NCBI GenBank assembly: GCA_003660235.1 | Contig: QGON01000069.1 | Coordinates: 124,001 to 188,000, forward strand | Origin: a bacterium endosymbiont of Escarpia laminata | GTDB taxonomy: Bacteria > Pseudomonadota > Gammaproteobacteria > Chromatiales > Chromatiaceae | Direction: 5' to 3' | Length of the DNA: 64,000 nucleotides | Shown here: piece after piece, positions 8,414 through 18,091 of the stretch | Layout: each line of letters opens with the position of its first letter | Numbering within the stretch: the stretch's first letter is position 1 | The notes under the pieces: generated by a model | Told to the model about the DNA's origin: nothing | Seen by the model: the letters and a program-made list of their open reading frames with translations, nothing else | Database searches by the model: none | Program-made: the position numbers and the translations under genes

Positions 8414-9803
8414 TTTCCAATGCTTCCAGCATCGCAAAGAATTTCAACTCTGTCTCATTAAATTCGGCAGTAGGGTCTGAACCGGCGGTAATTCCGGCGC
8501 CTGCATAGAGCTCCGCACAGTCACCATCGAGCAGGGCGCAACGCAGGAGTACGGCCAACTCTCCATCTCCAGATGCACTCAGCCAACCTGCCGCGCCCGT
8601 ATACCAACCCCGGTTGAGTGGTTCATTCTGCTGCAGCCAGGCAAAGGCCTTTTCGGATGGTGCACCATTCACCGCGCCGGTGGGGTGCAGTTTGGCAGCA
8701 ATATCCAACAGGCCGATACCAGGATTTATCTCACCTCGAATTTCAGTCCAGAGGTGTTGCAGGTTTCGAAGCGGCATCAGTTGCGGCTTTTGAGGGTGCC
8801 GCAGATGGGAACAGAGGGGGGTCAAGGCCTGTTTGATGGTATCAACCACGACGCGGTGTTCATGTGCCGTCTTGGGATCAGACAGGAGTGCCTGGCCGAA
8901 TGCCAGATCTCTGTTCTCTTCAGCGCTACGCTGTGTTGTGCCGCCGACCGCATCGCAGATGATCTCTGAGCCTCGGCAGGAGAGCAGTCGTTCCGGCGTG
9001 GCGGCAGTCAGCGTTACCCCATTGAAACGGGTGGCGAAATGGAGACTGCGGGGATAGAGGCAGTTTAGGGTTGCAGAGAGCCGTACAGGACTCAGTGTGT
9101 GTTGGGCCTGCACCCGGATATGTCGAGCCAGCACGGTTTTTTCCAGTTCGCCGCGCGTTATCCCGGACTGGAGTTGCTCAACCAACCTCAGCCACTTATC
9201 CGGCGTTGGGGTCGATTCAATCCGGGTCAAGGTTGTGCGTTGTCCCGATGGTCCCGGTTTATGCGACAGTGTGGTAATCAGTTCTTCGAGGCGTCTGATC
9301 CACTGCCCCAGGATGACGCCTTTGTCGTTGTCGACGCTGCAGTCCCAACTGCAGGAGAGTACGCAGTTGTTGTCACTCTGTTGCAGCAGCAGTTGTGGGA
9401 GAAAGAGACCGGCGTTGGGCATACCTTTCCATGCCGCATCCATAGGGTCATCGGGTGCAAAGGCAAAGCCGATGAAAGTGATGGGGTGACAGGTGGTCTG
9501 TTCAGGATCGAGCCGTATCCAACGGCTTTGCAACTGCTTGTATGCGGTTGCCAGGCGTTTCAACCGGTCGTCTCCGGATGTGGTGACAGTCAGCGCTTCT
9601 CCGATGCCGATGACATATTCATCCTGTTCGGGTTTGGCCCAGAAAAACCAGTTGTCGTCAGCCATGGCCGACAGATTGTGCAGGTGGATCTCCGGCAGGG
9701 GCAGCGTCAGAGTGACGACCTGATCTGAGGGGGCTGTTTGGTCTTGCAGCACCTTCTTTAGTTTATTCTGAATGCGCTCGATAAGCGCCTGGCGGTCAAA
9801 CAT
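8406..9803 (-). CDS. menF: Isochorismate synthase (MenF)
   Basis: A 465-residue chorismate-binding enzyme. The C-terminal half holds the family signatures: a GELEKTVLARH segment with the general-base Lys, the GGTTQRS stretch, EHRVVVDTI with a metal-binding Glu, and the terminal LYAGAGITAGS loop. It converts chorismate to isochorismate (EC 5.4.4.2), the first step of the classical menaquinone route. It is the first gene of the leftward men operon and overlaps menD by eight bases. Salicylate- or siderophore-type isochorismate synthases look similar; the neighbouring men genes decide for MenF. Confidence 0.92.
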   Translation of the reverse strand: MFDRQALIERIQNKLKKVLQDQTAPSDQVVTLTLPLPEIHLHNLSAMADDNWFFWAKPEQDEYVIGIGEALTVTTSGDDRLKRLATAYKQLQSRWIRLDPEQTTCHPITFIGFAFAPDDPMDAAWKGMPNAGLFLPQLLLQQSDNNCVLSCSWDCSVDNDKGVILGQWIRRLEELITTLSHKPGPSGQRTTLTRIESTPTPDKWLRLVEQLQSGITRGELEKTVLARHIRVQAQHTLSPVRLSATLNCLYPRSLHFATRFNGVTLTAATPERLLSCRGSEIICDAVGGTTQRSAEENRDLAFGQALLSDPKTAHEHRVVVDTIKQALTPLCSHLRHPQKPQLMPLRNLQHLWTEIRGEINPGIGLLDIAAKLHPTGAVNGAPSEKAFAWLQQNEPLNRGWYTGAAGWLSASGDGELAVLLRCALLDGDCAELYAGAGITAGSDPTAEFNETELKFFAMLEALENA

Positions 9804-9970
9804 GGGCTTAATGTTACCTGATTCATGAATGGAAAGGAGACTTCATGTTGGCCAGGCATTACGTTTCTTCCCTGTATGGCCTATTGTGGGACTGGGCGAA
9901 TGAATCCGCGAGAGATTCTCTCGCGTAGTTAGAGTCTGACAAATACAACCATTGAGAGATTGCAGGACTG

Positions 9971-12103
9971 ATGAATAGACAAAAAGGGCTTTTGCTGCTG
10001 GTGGTTCTCGGGCTGGTCGGCGCGTTTTTTTACTTTGATCTGACCCAATACCTTACCCTGGAGTACCTGCAGACACAGAGGGATGCATTGATCGAGTGGC
10101 GTCGGTCTGAGCCTTTGTTGGTGGCGGCGCTGTTTTTTGTTGTCTATGTGTTGGTAACTGCATTGTCACTGCCGGGGGCAACAGTGATGACTCTGGCGGT
10201 GGGGGCGGTTTTTGGCCTGTTGTGGGGTCTGCTGCTGGTCTCATTCGCCTCAACCCTAGGGGCTACGCTTGCCTTTGTCATCGCCCGGTTTCTGTTGCGT
10301 GACACGGTTCAGTCACGCTTTGGAGACCGTTTGAAATCGATCAATGCAGGTATAGAGAAGGATGGTGCCTTCTATCTGTTTACCCTGCGTCTGGTTCCAC
10401 TCTTTCCCTTCTTTGTCATCAACCTGGTGATGGGGTTGACGCCGATCAAAACCTGGACCTTCTACTGGATAAGTCAGGTCGGCATGCTTGCGGGAACGAT
10501 TGTCTACGTCAATGCGGGTACCCAACTGGCCGGACTCGACTCGCTATCGGGGATTCTGTCACCAGGTCTGATCGGTTCCTTTGTGCTGCTCGGGTTATTT
10601 CCTTTGCTGGCAAAAAAGTTTGTCTCGCTGGTCAAGGCGCGTCGCGCTATGGCCGGATGGAAACGTCCGGCAAAGTTCGATCGAAATCTTGTGGTGATCG
10701 GTGGTGGTTCAGCGGGGCTTGTCTCCGCCTATATTGCTGCTGCAGTGAAGTCGAAAGTGAGCCTGATCGAAAAACATAAGATGGGAGGAGACTGCCTGAA
10801 TACCGGTTGTGTTCCCTCCAAGGCACTGATCCGTTCGTCACGGATACTGGCCCAGTCAAGGCGTGCTCAGGAGTGGGGGTTCGATGCAATCGACGTAAAA
10901 TATGACTTTGCCCAAATCATGGAACGGGTGCAAAAGGTGGTTGCTGAGGTTGAACCTCACGATTCTGTTGAACGCTATTCGGAACTGGGTGTCGACGTGA
11001 TCCAGGGTGAGGCGAAGATTACCTCGCCCTATGTGGTGGAAGTGGATGGCCGTGAGATCACCACCCGGGGCATCGTTGTTGCCACTGGCGCGCGTCCCTT
11101 TGTGCCGCCGATTCCGGGTCTTGATCAGATCGATTATCTGACTTCGGACAACTTGTGGCAGCTAAGGGAGCTCCCACAGCGGTTGTTGGTGCTCGGTGGT
11201 GGTCCGATCGGCTGCGAACTCTCCCAGGCCTTTGCCCGCTTCGGCAGTCAGGTCACCATGGTGGAGATGGCGCCGCGATTGATGATTCGCGAGGATGAGG
11301 ATGTGGCTGCGCTGGTCACCGAACGCTTTCTTGCGGAGGGGATCAATGTACTGGTTGGTCATCGTGCCACCGAATTCAAGTTGATGGATGTCGAGAAACG
11401 ACTGCTTTGCGACCACGATGGAGAAACCGTCGAAGTCGCTTTCGATCAGGTGTTGGTTGCGGTGGGGCGTCGCCCCAATACCCAGGGTTTTGGTCTGGAA
11501 GAGTTGGATATTCCCCTCAATCCGAACGGTACCATCGAGACGAACGAATATCTGGAGACCCGTATCCCCACCATCTATGCCTGCGGTGATGTGGCTGGCC
11601 CCTACCAGTTTACCCACACCGCCGCTCATCAGGCCTGGTATGTGGCGGTAAATTCCCTCTTCGGCAGCTTCAAAAAGTTCAAGGTCGACTACTCGGTGAT
11701 CCCCTTTGCCACCTTTACCGACCCTGAGGTGGGACGGGTTGGCCTGAATGAGCAGGAGGCCAAACAGCAGGGTATCAAATATGAAGTCTCCCGCTTCGAT
11801 CTCTCGGAGCTTGATCGGGCGATCGCCGAAGGCGAGGCTCATGGCATGGTCAAGGTACTCACCGTGCCGGGCAAGGATAAGATTCTCGGCGCCACCATCG
11901 TCGGCGAAAATGCCGGAGAGTTGATCGGCGAGTTCACCTCCGCCATGCGCCACGGGTTCGGGCTCAACAAGATTCTCGGTACTATCCACATCTACCCGAC
12001 CCTGTTCGAGGCCAATAAGTACGCTGCGGGAGTCTGGAAAAGGAATCACAAACCGGAAAAAATGCTGGCCTGGGTCGAGCGGTTTCATGCTTGGCGCAGA
12101 TGA
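9971..12103 (+). CDS. TVP38/TMEM64 membrane domain fused to a flavin disulfide oxidoreductase
   Basis: A 710-residue two-part protein. Residues 1-220 hold five to six membrane helices of the TVP38/SNARE-associated (DedA-like) type. Residues 237-710 form a class I pyridine nucleotide-disulfide oxidoreductase with FAD-binding VVIGGGSAGL (241-250) and the redox pair C275-LNTG-C280. A second nucleotide fold GGGPIGCEL, an ACGDVAG motif and a C-terminal dimerisation domain follow. It is closest to mercuric-reductase/dihydrolipoamide-dehydrogenase relatives, but lacks an N-terminal metal-binding domain and a C-terminal Cys pair, so it is unlikely to reduce mercury. The substrate is unknown; the membrane domain implies an inner-membrane electron-transfer role. 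Confidence 0.85.
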   Translation: MNRQKGLLLLVVLGLVGAFFYFDLTQYLTLEYLQTQRDALIEWRRSEPLLVAALFFVVYVLVTALSLPGATVMTLAVGAVFGLLWGLLLVSFASTLGATLAFVIARFLLRDTVQSRFGDRLKSINAGIEKDGAFYLFTLRLVPLFPFFVINLVMGLTPIKTWTFYWISQVGMLAGTIVYVNAGTQLAGLDSLSGILSPGLIGSFVLLGLFPLLAKKFVSLVKARRAMAGWKRPAKFDRNLVVIGGGSAGLVSAYIAAAVKSKVSLIEKHKMGGDCLNTGCVPSKALIRSSRILAQSRRAQEWGFDAIDVKYDFAQIMERVQKVVAEVEPHDSVERYSELGVDVIQGEAKITSPYVVEVDGREITTRGIVVATGARPFVPPIPGLDQIDYLTSDNLWQLRELPQRLLVLGGGPIGCELSQAFARFGSQVTMVEMAPRLMIREDEDVAALVTERFLAEGINVLVGHRATEFKLMDVEKRLLCDHDGETVEVAFDQVLVAVGRRPNTQGFGLEELDIPLNPNGTIETNEYLETRIPTIYACGDVAGPYQFTHTAAHQAWYVAVNSLFGSFKKFKVDYSVIPFATFTDPEVGRVGLNEQEAKQQGIKYEVSRFDLSELDRAIAEGEAHGMVKVLTVPGKDKILGATIVGENAGELIGEFTSAMRHGFGLNKILGTIHIYPTLFEANKYAAGVWKRNHKPEKMLAWVERFHAWRR

Positions 12104-12226
12104 GGGGCTGAAGAAGCAGGGTGAGGTCTGCAAGTTTGCTTGACGCCGGTTTTTACATTAGTAATCTATGTTATTCTTTATGAGGACGATCCGAACTTTT
12201 TCAAGCACTTCTCCAGGGTGATTTTC

Positions 12227-12928
12227 ATGCAGTCACATCGGGCTCTTTTTCTCATGCTGTTTTTTCTGCCTTTGGTGCTCAGCGCTTCCGAGAAAGCATG
12301 GGAGGGCGACCTGCTCGGCGGTGGCCGCGTAACGATCGACCCCGTCACCAACAAAGCCACCCGATCATCCGAGGGTGTGAGCTCCCAACTGTGGGATGGC
12401 GTGCATCGGCTCGATAACGGTGCCGTGATCATCGTGAGAGATGGTATCGTGGTGAGGGATGTGTTGCTGCTGGAGTCTCAGAGACAGCAGCAGATGGAGG
12501 AGGAGCGGGAGGCATGTACGTTGCTTGTCCGAAAGGTCTGTGGCCGAAACGATGAGTGTCGTAAACACCCTGCCTGCGACCCTGCCCAGCAGTTGCTGAT
12601 GCTTGAGCAGGAGGAGTCGCAACAGCAGTGGGACGGACGCTCTCGCGAAAGCTCACGTCTCTGTCTCGATGCACTGGTGAATAGCGATTATTTTCAATCT
12701 TGCACCAAGCGTCCCACAGGCGCACCGAGGTCATCCTGTGACGTGCTGCGCCAAAAGGTGTGTGGGACGCGGCTACAGTGTGCCGGTGATCAGGCCTGTG
12801 ATCTTGCCAATCAACTGTTGCTGATGGAGATGGATGAACAGGTGTTTTCTCCAGACAGCTTCACCCAAACCGGGGCGCAATGCCGGGAAGCACTGGGAAA
12901 TACCGATATGTTCAGCCGCTGCGATTAG
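12227..12928 (+). CDS. Secreted Cys-rich protein with two copies of one domain
   Basis: A protein of 233 residues that I do not recognise. I chose ATG 12227 because it follows an AGGGTG site and gives a clean signal peptide (basic start, LFLMLFFLPLVLSAS). The mature part has a short beta-rich segment and then two tandem copies of a Cys module. Each copy has the pattern KVCG-x5-C-x5-CD-x4-QLL-x4-E, followed by C-x-(D/E)AL-x-N-x(4-5)-F-x-(S/R)C. Even Cys numbers suggest disulfides in the periplasm. It starts about 120 bases after the oxidoreductase fusion and may share its transcript. Confidence 0.65.
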   Translation: MQSHRALFLMLFFLPLVLSASEKAWEGDLLGGGRVTIDPVTNKATRSSEGVSSQLWDGVHRLDNGAVIIVRDGIVVRDVLLLESQRQQQMEEEREACTLLVRKVCGRNDECRKHPACDPAQQLLMLEQEESQQQWDGRSRESSRLCLDALVNSDYFQSCTKRPTGAPRSSCDVLRQKVCGTRLQCAGDQACDLANQLLLMEMDEQVFSPDSFTQTGAQCREALGNTDMFSRCD

Positions 12929-13012
12929 TCAGTGTCCGTCAGGAATCGCTAATACACTGATTGTTATTGATAAATTGGCTCTTTTTTAAACCTTCATAGG
13001 AATTAACAGATT

Positions 13013-16000
13013 CTACTGCGTCTGCTCCGGTTGTGGTTTTTTATGCACCTGATGCCGTATCCGCTCTAAACCATTTTCCACCAGTGAATAAACCGCAGGC
13101 ACGACAATCAGGGTCAACAGCGTTGAACTGACCATGCCACCAATAACAGCCACAGCAAGTGGTGCATTGGTATCCGAGCCGGCACCTATACCCATGGCTG
13201 CAGGGATCATGGAAAGAATAACTGTCAGCGATGTCATCAGTACAGGTCTCAGTCTTATGGGGCAGGCTTCCAGTAAGGCCTCATTGATTGGCTTGCCCTG
13301 TGCTCGCATCTGGTTGGTCAGGTCGATGAGCAGTATAGAGTTTTTTGCCACCAGACCGACCAGTAACACCAAACCGATCATGGAATAGATGTTCAGTGAA
13401 TGTCCGGCTATCCAGAGTCCAAAAATACCACCAATAATGGCAAGGGGTTGAGCTACCATGACAATCAGAGGCTGTATGAATGAGTTAAATTGGCTGGCTA
13501 GTGTCATGTAAACCAGGATCAATCCTGTGGCAAAAGCAAAGGTGATATAGCCCACCGTTTTACTGAATTCCTTGGCGCGACCAATAAGTTCTACCTGATA
13601 GCCTGTGGGTAGCAGCTTTTTTGCTTCATCCAATACAATGACTGAAGCATCTCCCTCCGGTATCGTGGGTGTGGCAAAGAAAGTAGCAGCATATTGCAGA
13701 TTGTATCGACCTATGGTGGCAGGGCCCAGTCCAGATTCAAATTGCGCCACGCTATCCAGTCTAACCAGCTGGCCGGATTGATTGCGCAGATAGACTTGCT
13801 GCAACTCACCTTCATAGGTCATGGTGCCAGGTGCTGTCTTTAGGCGTATATCATAACGTTCACCATCACCTGGTTCGTCATTATACTTGGCTACATCCAG
13901 GCCACCGACCAGTACCCTTAGTGCATTGCTGACGGTCAAGGCATCCAGTCCCGCATCTCTGGCTTTTTCACGATCGGGAATAAGTTTGAGTTCAGGCATA
14001 TCCAGTTGCAGGTCAGTATCAATTGGTCCAATGACCGGGATTTGCTGTAGTTTATCGGCAAGCTCCGTTGACAACGCAGCCACCTTTCCCAGATTGGGCC
14101 CCTTGAGTACAAACTGGAGTGGTTCGCCGCGCTGCCCCCCTATTATTGGGACTGGAGCTGCAAAGGCTTTAATGCCCGGTATTTTGGCAAGGTCTACCCG
14201 CACCTTTTCAATGATTTGGGTCTGATGTAATTTCCGATCTTCCCTGGGGGTCAGACTGACATAGATTTCACCCTGATTAACCTGGCCCCTGTCACCGGTT
14301 CCAATGGTGCTGAACAGGCCGTAAATTTCATCATATTGTTGCAGAATATTCTCAACCCGGTGAAGTCGATCACGGGTATATTCAATACTGGACCCCAGGG
14401 GCGTCTTTATAGAGACGATAAAGCGAGCCTGATCTTCTTCCGGCATAAACCCCTTGCCCAGCTGTCCCATGAACCATCCGCTTGCATAAACGGTCAAGGC
14501 CGCCAGCACTATAACCAGCAGACGTTGATGAACGGCAAAACCGAGTACTGCTCTGTACAGGCGCTCCATGCCTTGAAATATGGATTCCAGCACGCGGTAG
14601 ATCAAACCGTGGCTCGTTTTGACACGCAGGTATTTAGCACACAACATGGGGGTGAGCGTAACCGAAACAAACAGAGAAATCATGACGCCAAAAACCACAA
14701 CCACCGCAAAGGAACCGATAAATCGACCAATGATTCCTTCCATGAATACCACCGCGCCGAATAGGGAAACCAGGGTAAACGTGGCGGCCAGGATGGCAAA
14801 CATGACCTGACTGGCGCCTTGAACTGCATGCACATCTGGCGTGGTATCAGGATCTTCCGTCATATGACGAAATGTATTTTCCAAAACCACAATGGCATCA
14901 TCAACCACTACGCCGATGAGCAGGAGTAGTCCCAGCATGGTCATTGTATTAAAGGTGTAGCCTGCGAAATAAATGGCAGCAACGGCACCCAGTAATGACA
15001 CAGGAATAGCAGTGGCTACAATCAGTGTGGAGCGCATACTCTTCAGAAATAACCAGACCACCAGTGCTGCCAGCAGTGTGCCTTCGAAAAGATGTGTCTT
15101 TAACCCTTCAACGATAGCCGTTATCAGGTCGGCATCATCCACGACTATTTCCAGTTTCATGCCAGGCGGGAGCTGCGGCAGGATCTCGCTATCCAATCGG
15201 CGTTTGACTTCTTCGATGATTGCTACCGTGTTGGCGCCGGATATCTTGACCAATCCCAGTCCAACAGAAGGTTCACCGTTATAACTGGCAAATCGCCTGA
15301 AATCCTCCAGACCATCTTCGATATCAGCAACCTCGTGTAGATATACCGGTAGATGGTTACGATAGCTGACGATGAGTTTTTTCAGTGCATGCAGATCATG
15401 GTATTCAAGGTCCAGCTTGAGTTGTTGTTCACGATCAGAGCTGACTACGAAGCCGCCAGGTAACTTGATGTGTTCACGTTTAAAAGCGCCAATCACATCA
15501 TCCACCGCAATACCCAGCCCAGCCATGCGATGGATATCCAGATTGATCCGAACGGTGCGTTGACGTTCTCCGGCGATCAACACGTTACCTACGCCACTCA
15601 CTGTTTCCAGCCGTTTCTTGATGATGTTTTTAGCATAGAGATTCAGCTGTTGCAGGGTACGATCTCCCTGCAATGACAGCCACATGACAGGGGTTCCACC
15701 AACTTCCACCTTTTTGACGATAGGTGTTTCAGTATCGTTGGGCAACAGGCGTATTACCTCATTGATTTTTGCCTGCATCTCGTTAAAAGCAGTATCAATA
15801 TCTTTTGACAGTTCAAACTGAATGACGACTACAGACACCCCGGCCAATGATGAGGACTGGATGGTTTCGATGCCGGAAATACTGTTCACAGCCGATTCGA
15901 TGATATTGGTCACAGACGCATCGATAATGGAAGGATCTCCGCCAGGCAGCACCGTTGATACGGAAAGCATGGGGAATTCTATTTTTGGCAGTTGATCGAC

Positions 16001-16099
16001 CCCGATGCGGTTATAGCTGATCACGCCAAAGAGGATCAGTACCAGGCTGAGCATATAGGTCAGCACATGATTCTTTATGGAGAAAGCCGGCAGGTTCAT
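13013..16099 (-). CDS. RND-family multidrug efflux transporter (AcrB/HAE1-like)
   Basis: A 1028-residue inner-membrane proton-driven exporter. It shows the RND topology: one helix, a large periplasmic loop, a helix cluster, and the whole unit repeated. The central helix carries IGVVVDDAIVVLEN with the adjacent Asp pair needed for proton transfer, and the N terminus has the RIGVDQLPKIEFP signature. The drug-type HAE1 branch is favoured over metal CusA-type because metal-coordinating Met clusters are not evident. It is the last gene of the tetR-MFP-RND operon, with a four-base overlap to the MFP gene. No outer-membrane channel gene is adjacent. Confidence 0.9.
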   Translation of the reverse strand: MNLPAFSIKNHVLTYMLSLVLILFGVISYNRIGVDQLPKIEFPMLSVSTVLPGGDPSIIDASVTNIIESAVNSISGIETIQSSSLAGVSVVVIQFELSKDIDTAFNEMQAKINEVIRLLPNDTETPIVKKVEVGGTPVMWLSLQGDRTLQQLNLYAKNIIKKRLETVSGVGNVLIAGERQRTVRINLDIHRMAGLGIAVDDVIGAFKREHIKLPGGFVVSSDREQQLKLDLEYHDLHALKKLIVSYRNHLPVYLHEVADIEDGLEDFRRFASYNGEPSVGLGLVKISGANTVAIIEEVKRRLDSEILPQLPPGMKLEIVVDDADLITAIVEGLKTHLFEGTLLAALVVWLFLKSMRSTLIVATAIPVSLLGAVAAIYFAGYTFNTMTMLGLLLLIGVVVDDAIVVLENTFRHMTEDPDTTPDVHAVQGASQVMFAILAATFTLVSLFGAVVFMEGIIGRFIGSFAVVVVFGVMISLFVSVTLTPMLCAKYLRVKTSHGLIYRVLESIFQGMERLYRAVLGFAVHQRLLVIVLAALTVYASGWFMGQLGKGFMPEEDQARFIVSIKTPLGSSIEYTRDRLHRVENILQQYDEIYGLFSTIGTGDRGQVNQGEIYVSLTPREDRKLHQTQIIEKVRVDLAKIPGIKAFAAPVPIIGGQRGEPLQFVLKGPNLGKVAALSTELADKLQQIPVIGPIDTDLQLDMPELKLIPDREKARDAGLDALTVSNALRVLVGGLDVAKYNDEPGDGERYDIRLKTAPGTMTYEGELQQVYLRNQSGQLVRLDSVAQFESGLGPATIGRYNLQYAATFFATPTIPEGDASVIVLDEAKKLLPTGYQVELIGRAKEFSKTVGYITFAFATGLILVYMTLASQFNSFIQPLIVMVAQPLAIIGGIFGLWIAGHSLNIYSMIGLVLLVGLVAKNSILLIDLTNQMRAQGKPINEALLEACPIRLRPVLMTSLTVILSMIPAAMGIGAGSDTNAPLAVAVIGGMVSSTLLTLIVVPAVYSLVENGLERIRHQVHKKPQPEQTQ

Positions 16100-17163
16100 T
16101 GTCCGGTTTCCTGAATTTCCACTCTTGCACCATCAGTCAGCCAGGCGGCGCCATCTAGCACGATAGAATCCCCTGCACTAAGGCCAGACGTGACTTCAAT
16201 CAGATCTCCTTGTTTCAAACCTGTCGTGACGACCTGCTCTGTCACTGTATCGCCTTTTATCCGATACAGCACCATACCTGCAGGCCGGCGTACCAGTGTT
16301 TTTTCCTGCACGGCTACCGCCTGTGTATGCTTATCTAGTATTACCCGGGCAATAATACTGGAGCCGGGCTTCCAGTTGCCCTCGTTCTGGAAATCAACCA
16401 GTGCATGTAACGCTCGATTGCTATCTTCCAGCATAGGGCGTATGTGGGTCACTTCGCCGGATACGGTTTTTCCACCTTTGGTTAACTCAACCTTCATGCC
16501 CAAATGGACCGATGTGGCCAGCGTCTCCGGGAAATAGAGACGAGCGCGCAAACTGTCTGTCGATGCTATTTGAAACAGCAGCGTACCTGGTTTGACGTAA
16601 TCACCCCTGGAGACTGTCCTTTGTTGAATGATGCCATCGACTGGACTGGTTACTCTGGTATGGGATAGCTGATAACGAACCTCTTTGAGTTTGGCTCTGG
16701 TGCCGATCAATTCTGCCTGGGACTGTTTCAGGGCTGTTAGCGCATCATCCAAAACTGATTGTGAAGCCAAATTTTTACTGAATAGCTCTTTGTTGCGTTT
16801 CAGAATTCGTTGTTGATTTTCAATCAGGATCTGTAGACGCTGGATTTCGGCGCTGGCGATCTCTTCGGAAATCTTAAATGTCTCATCGTCAAGGGATGCC
16901 AGCAATTGTCCAGACTGCACCTGCATGCCTTCTTCCACTTTGATACTGTCAACTTCTGCAGAGATCTTGGCTGCTATATGGGGTGTGCTGGGGCTTTCAA
17001 CCTCTCCCCTGACCATGGTTGTGGAAATCATGGTTGTCTGAACGGCTCTGGTCATGGTTACCGGTATGGCCTGGGGTGATGGAGTATCTTTAGAAGGGGC
17101 TGCAGATACCAAGCTGCTGAGAGTAAGCAGCAGCCATGCTGCACTCAGGAAAAAAAGATTCAT
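16096..17163 (-). CDS. RND efflux periplasmic adaptor (membrane fusion protein)
   Basis: A 355-residue HlyD/AcrA-family adaptor. A signal peptide (LLLTLSSLVSAAPS) precedes a biotinyl-lipoyl half-motif, a coiled-coil hairpin around residues 95-160, the second lipoyl half (VTSPVDGIIQ) and beta-barrel domains. It would connect the RND pump to an outer-membrane channel. It overlaps both the upstream regulator and the downstream transporter by four bases, which indicates tight translational coupling. Confidence 0.9.
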   Translation of the reverse strand: MNLFFLSAAWLLLTLSSLVSAAPSKDTPSPQAIPVTMTRAVQTTMISTTMVRGEVESPSTPHIAAKISAEVDSIKVEEGMQVQSGQLLASLDDETFKISEEIASAEIQRLQILIENQQRILKRNKELFSKNLASQSVLDDALTALKQSQAELIGTRAKLKEVRYQLSHTRVTSPVDGIIQQRTVSRGDYVKPGTLLFQIASTDSLRARLYFPETLATSVHLGMKVELTKGGKTVSGEVTHIRPMLEDSNRALHALVDFQNEGNWKPGSSIIARVILDKHTQAVAVQEKTLVRRPAGMVLYRIKGDTVTEQVVTTGLKQGDLIEVTSGLSAGDSIVLDGAAWLTDGARVEIQETGQ

Positions 17164-17744
17164 GGCCTATTTTCCAAATATGCGGTTACCACGGCCATTA
17201 CCTGTTTGGTAATGTGAGCAGGTGTGTTGTGCGTCGGTTGACTGCCAGGGAAGAAACGATCCAGTGGGTTAAGTTCATAGGGCTTTTGCACCATGCCAAT
17301 GATGATGACTGAGAGACTATGCGCGTCACAATCCGGCTTTAACTCAATCAACAGATTCATCAGGTGCTGGAATGAATTTCCAAAAACTTCCTGCGCCAGA
17401 TAGCGTAGTCGTTTTTCATCGCCATCTAATAATTCGCGCTGCATCAGGCGATGAAAATCGGGATCATCATGCAACACTTCACTTAATCGGGTGATGAAGT
17501 TCTGCAGACGTATTATTGGTTTGTCCTGCCCAGTCAATGCTTGCAGTAACAGTTCTGATTTATTCTCGAAAGTATCGGTAATAACTGCAATATAGAGCGA
17601 CTGTTTATCCTTGAAATGGTTGTATAAAGCGGGTGTGCTGATGTCAACAGCACCCGCGATATTGCGCATGGAAACCCCCTCATACCCTCGCTGAGAAAAC
17701 AGAAGGATTGCCGCCTTGAGGATGGCTGTTCTTGTATTGCTCAC
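17160..17744 (-). CDS. TetR-family regulator of the RND operon
   Basis: A protein of about 194 residues with an N-terminal TetR helix-turn-helix (ILLFSQRGYEGVSMRNIA, then ALYNHFKDKQSLY). The ligand-binding part is helical and variable. I prefer the GTG at 17744, which has AGGAAAA eight bases upstream; a GTG six codons earlier is in frame but lacks a site. It is the first gene of the efflux operon, so autorepression relieved by the pump substrate is the likely logic. A palindrome just upstream is a candidate operator. Confidence 0.87.
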   Translation of the reverse strand: MSNTRTAILKAAILLFSQRGYEGVSMRNIAGAVDISTPALYNHFKDKQSLYIAVITDTFENKSELLLQALTGQDKPIIRLQNFITRLSEVLHDDPDFHRLMQRELLDGDEKRLRYLAQEVFGNSFQHLMNLLIELKPDCDAHSLSVIIIGMVQKPYELNPLDRFFPGSQPTHNTPAHITKQVMAVVTAYLENRP

Positions 17745-17764
17745 AGATATTTTCCTGCACACTA

Positions 17765-17782
17765 TTAATTAACGTTCATTAA
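17765..17782. promoter_or_regulatory. Candidate TetR operator palindrome
   Basis: TTAATTAACGTTCATTAA is an 18-bp near-perfect inverted repeat centred on AACGTT, 21 bases before the preferred tetR start. Its position and symmetry fit a homodimeric TetR operator. Binding is inferred. Confidence 0.5.
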
Positions 17783-18091
17783 CCTTCTTCAAGAAGATAG
17801 ATGACCAGTAACTTGCTGTCAATCATGGGGACAACAGGTGGCGTGTTGAAATCGCACCAGCTTCGAGAGGAAATAGGGTCGAAAAGGGCGATTCTGACAG
17901 GCTATATCAAGGCCAGAAATGGACATGCCGGGCTTCCAGCGTTTAGCCGGAAACCAGTAATGGCCTTGAGAAACATAATCATGAGAATTACGCGGTAACT
18001 TCTGTCGACTTAGGGCTAATTTCGTAATAGTGTGTGTTGCCAAACCGCTTTTCCAACAGGCTGTCACATCAGCAAAAGAGATCCGAGAGAG
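17783..18091. other. Intergenic region between tetR and arsM-like gene
   Basis: About 310 bases without a supported gene; a 65-codon open frame here has neither a ribosome site nor recognisable composition. It must hold the rightward promoter of the methyltransferase gene, but I cannot single out a convincing -35/-10 pair. Confidence 0.4.

Noticed and set aside
11162..12133. A 323-codon leftward frame opposite the oxidoreductase fusion
   Set aside because: Antisense shadow; the sense strand has full catalytic motifs and matching codon use.
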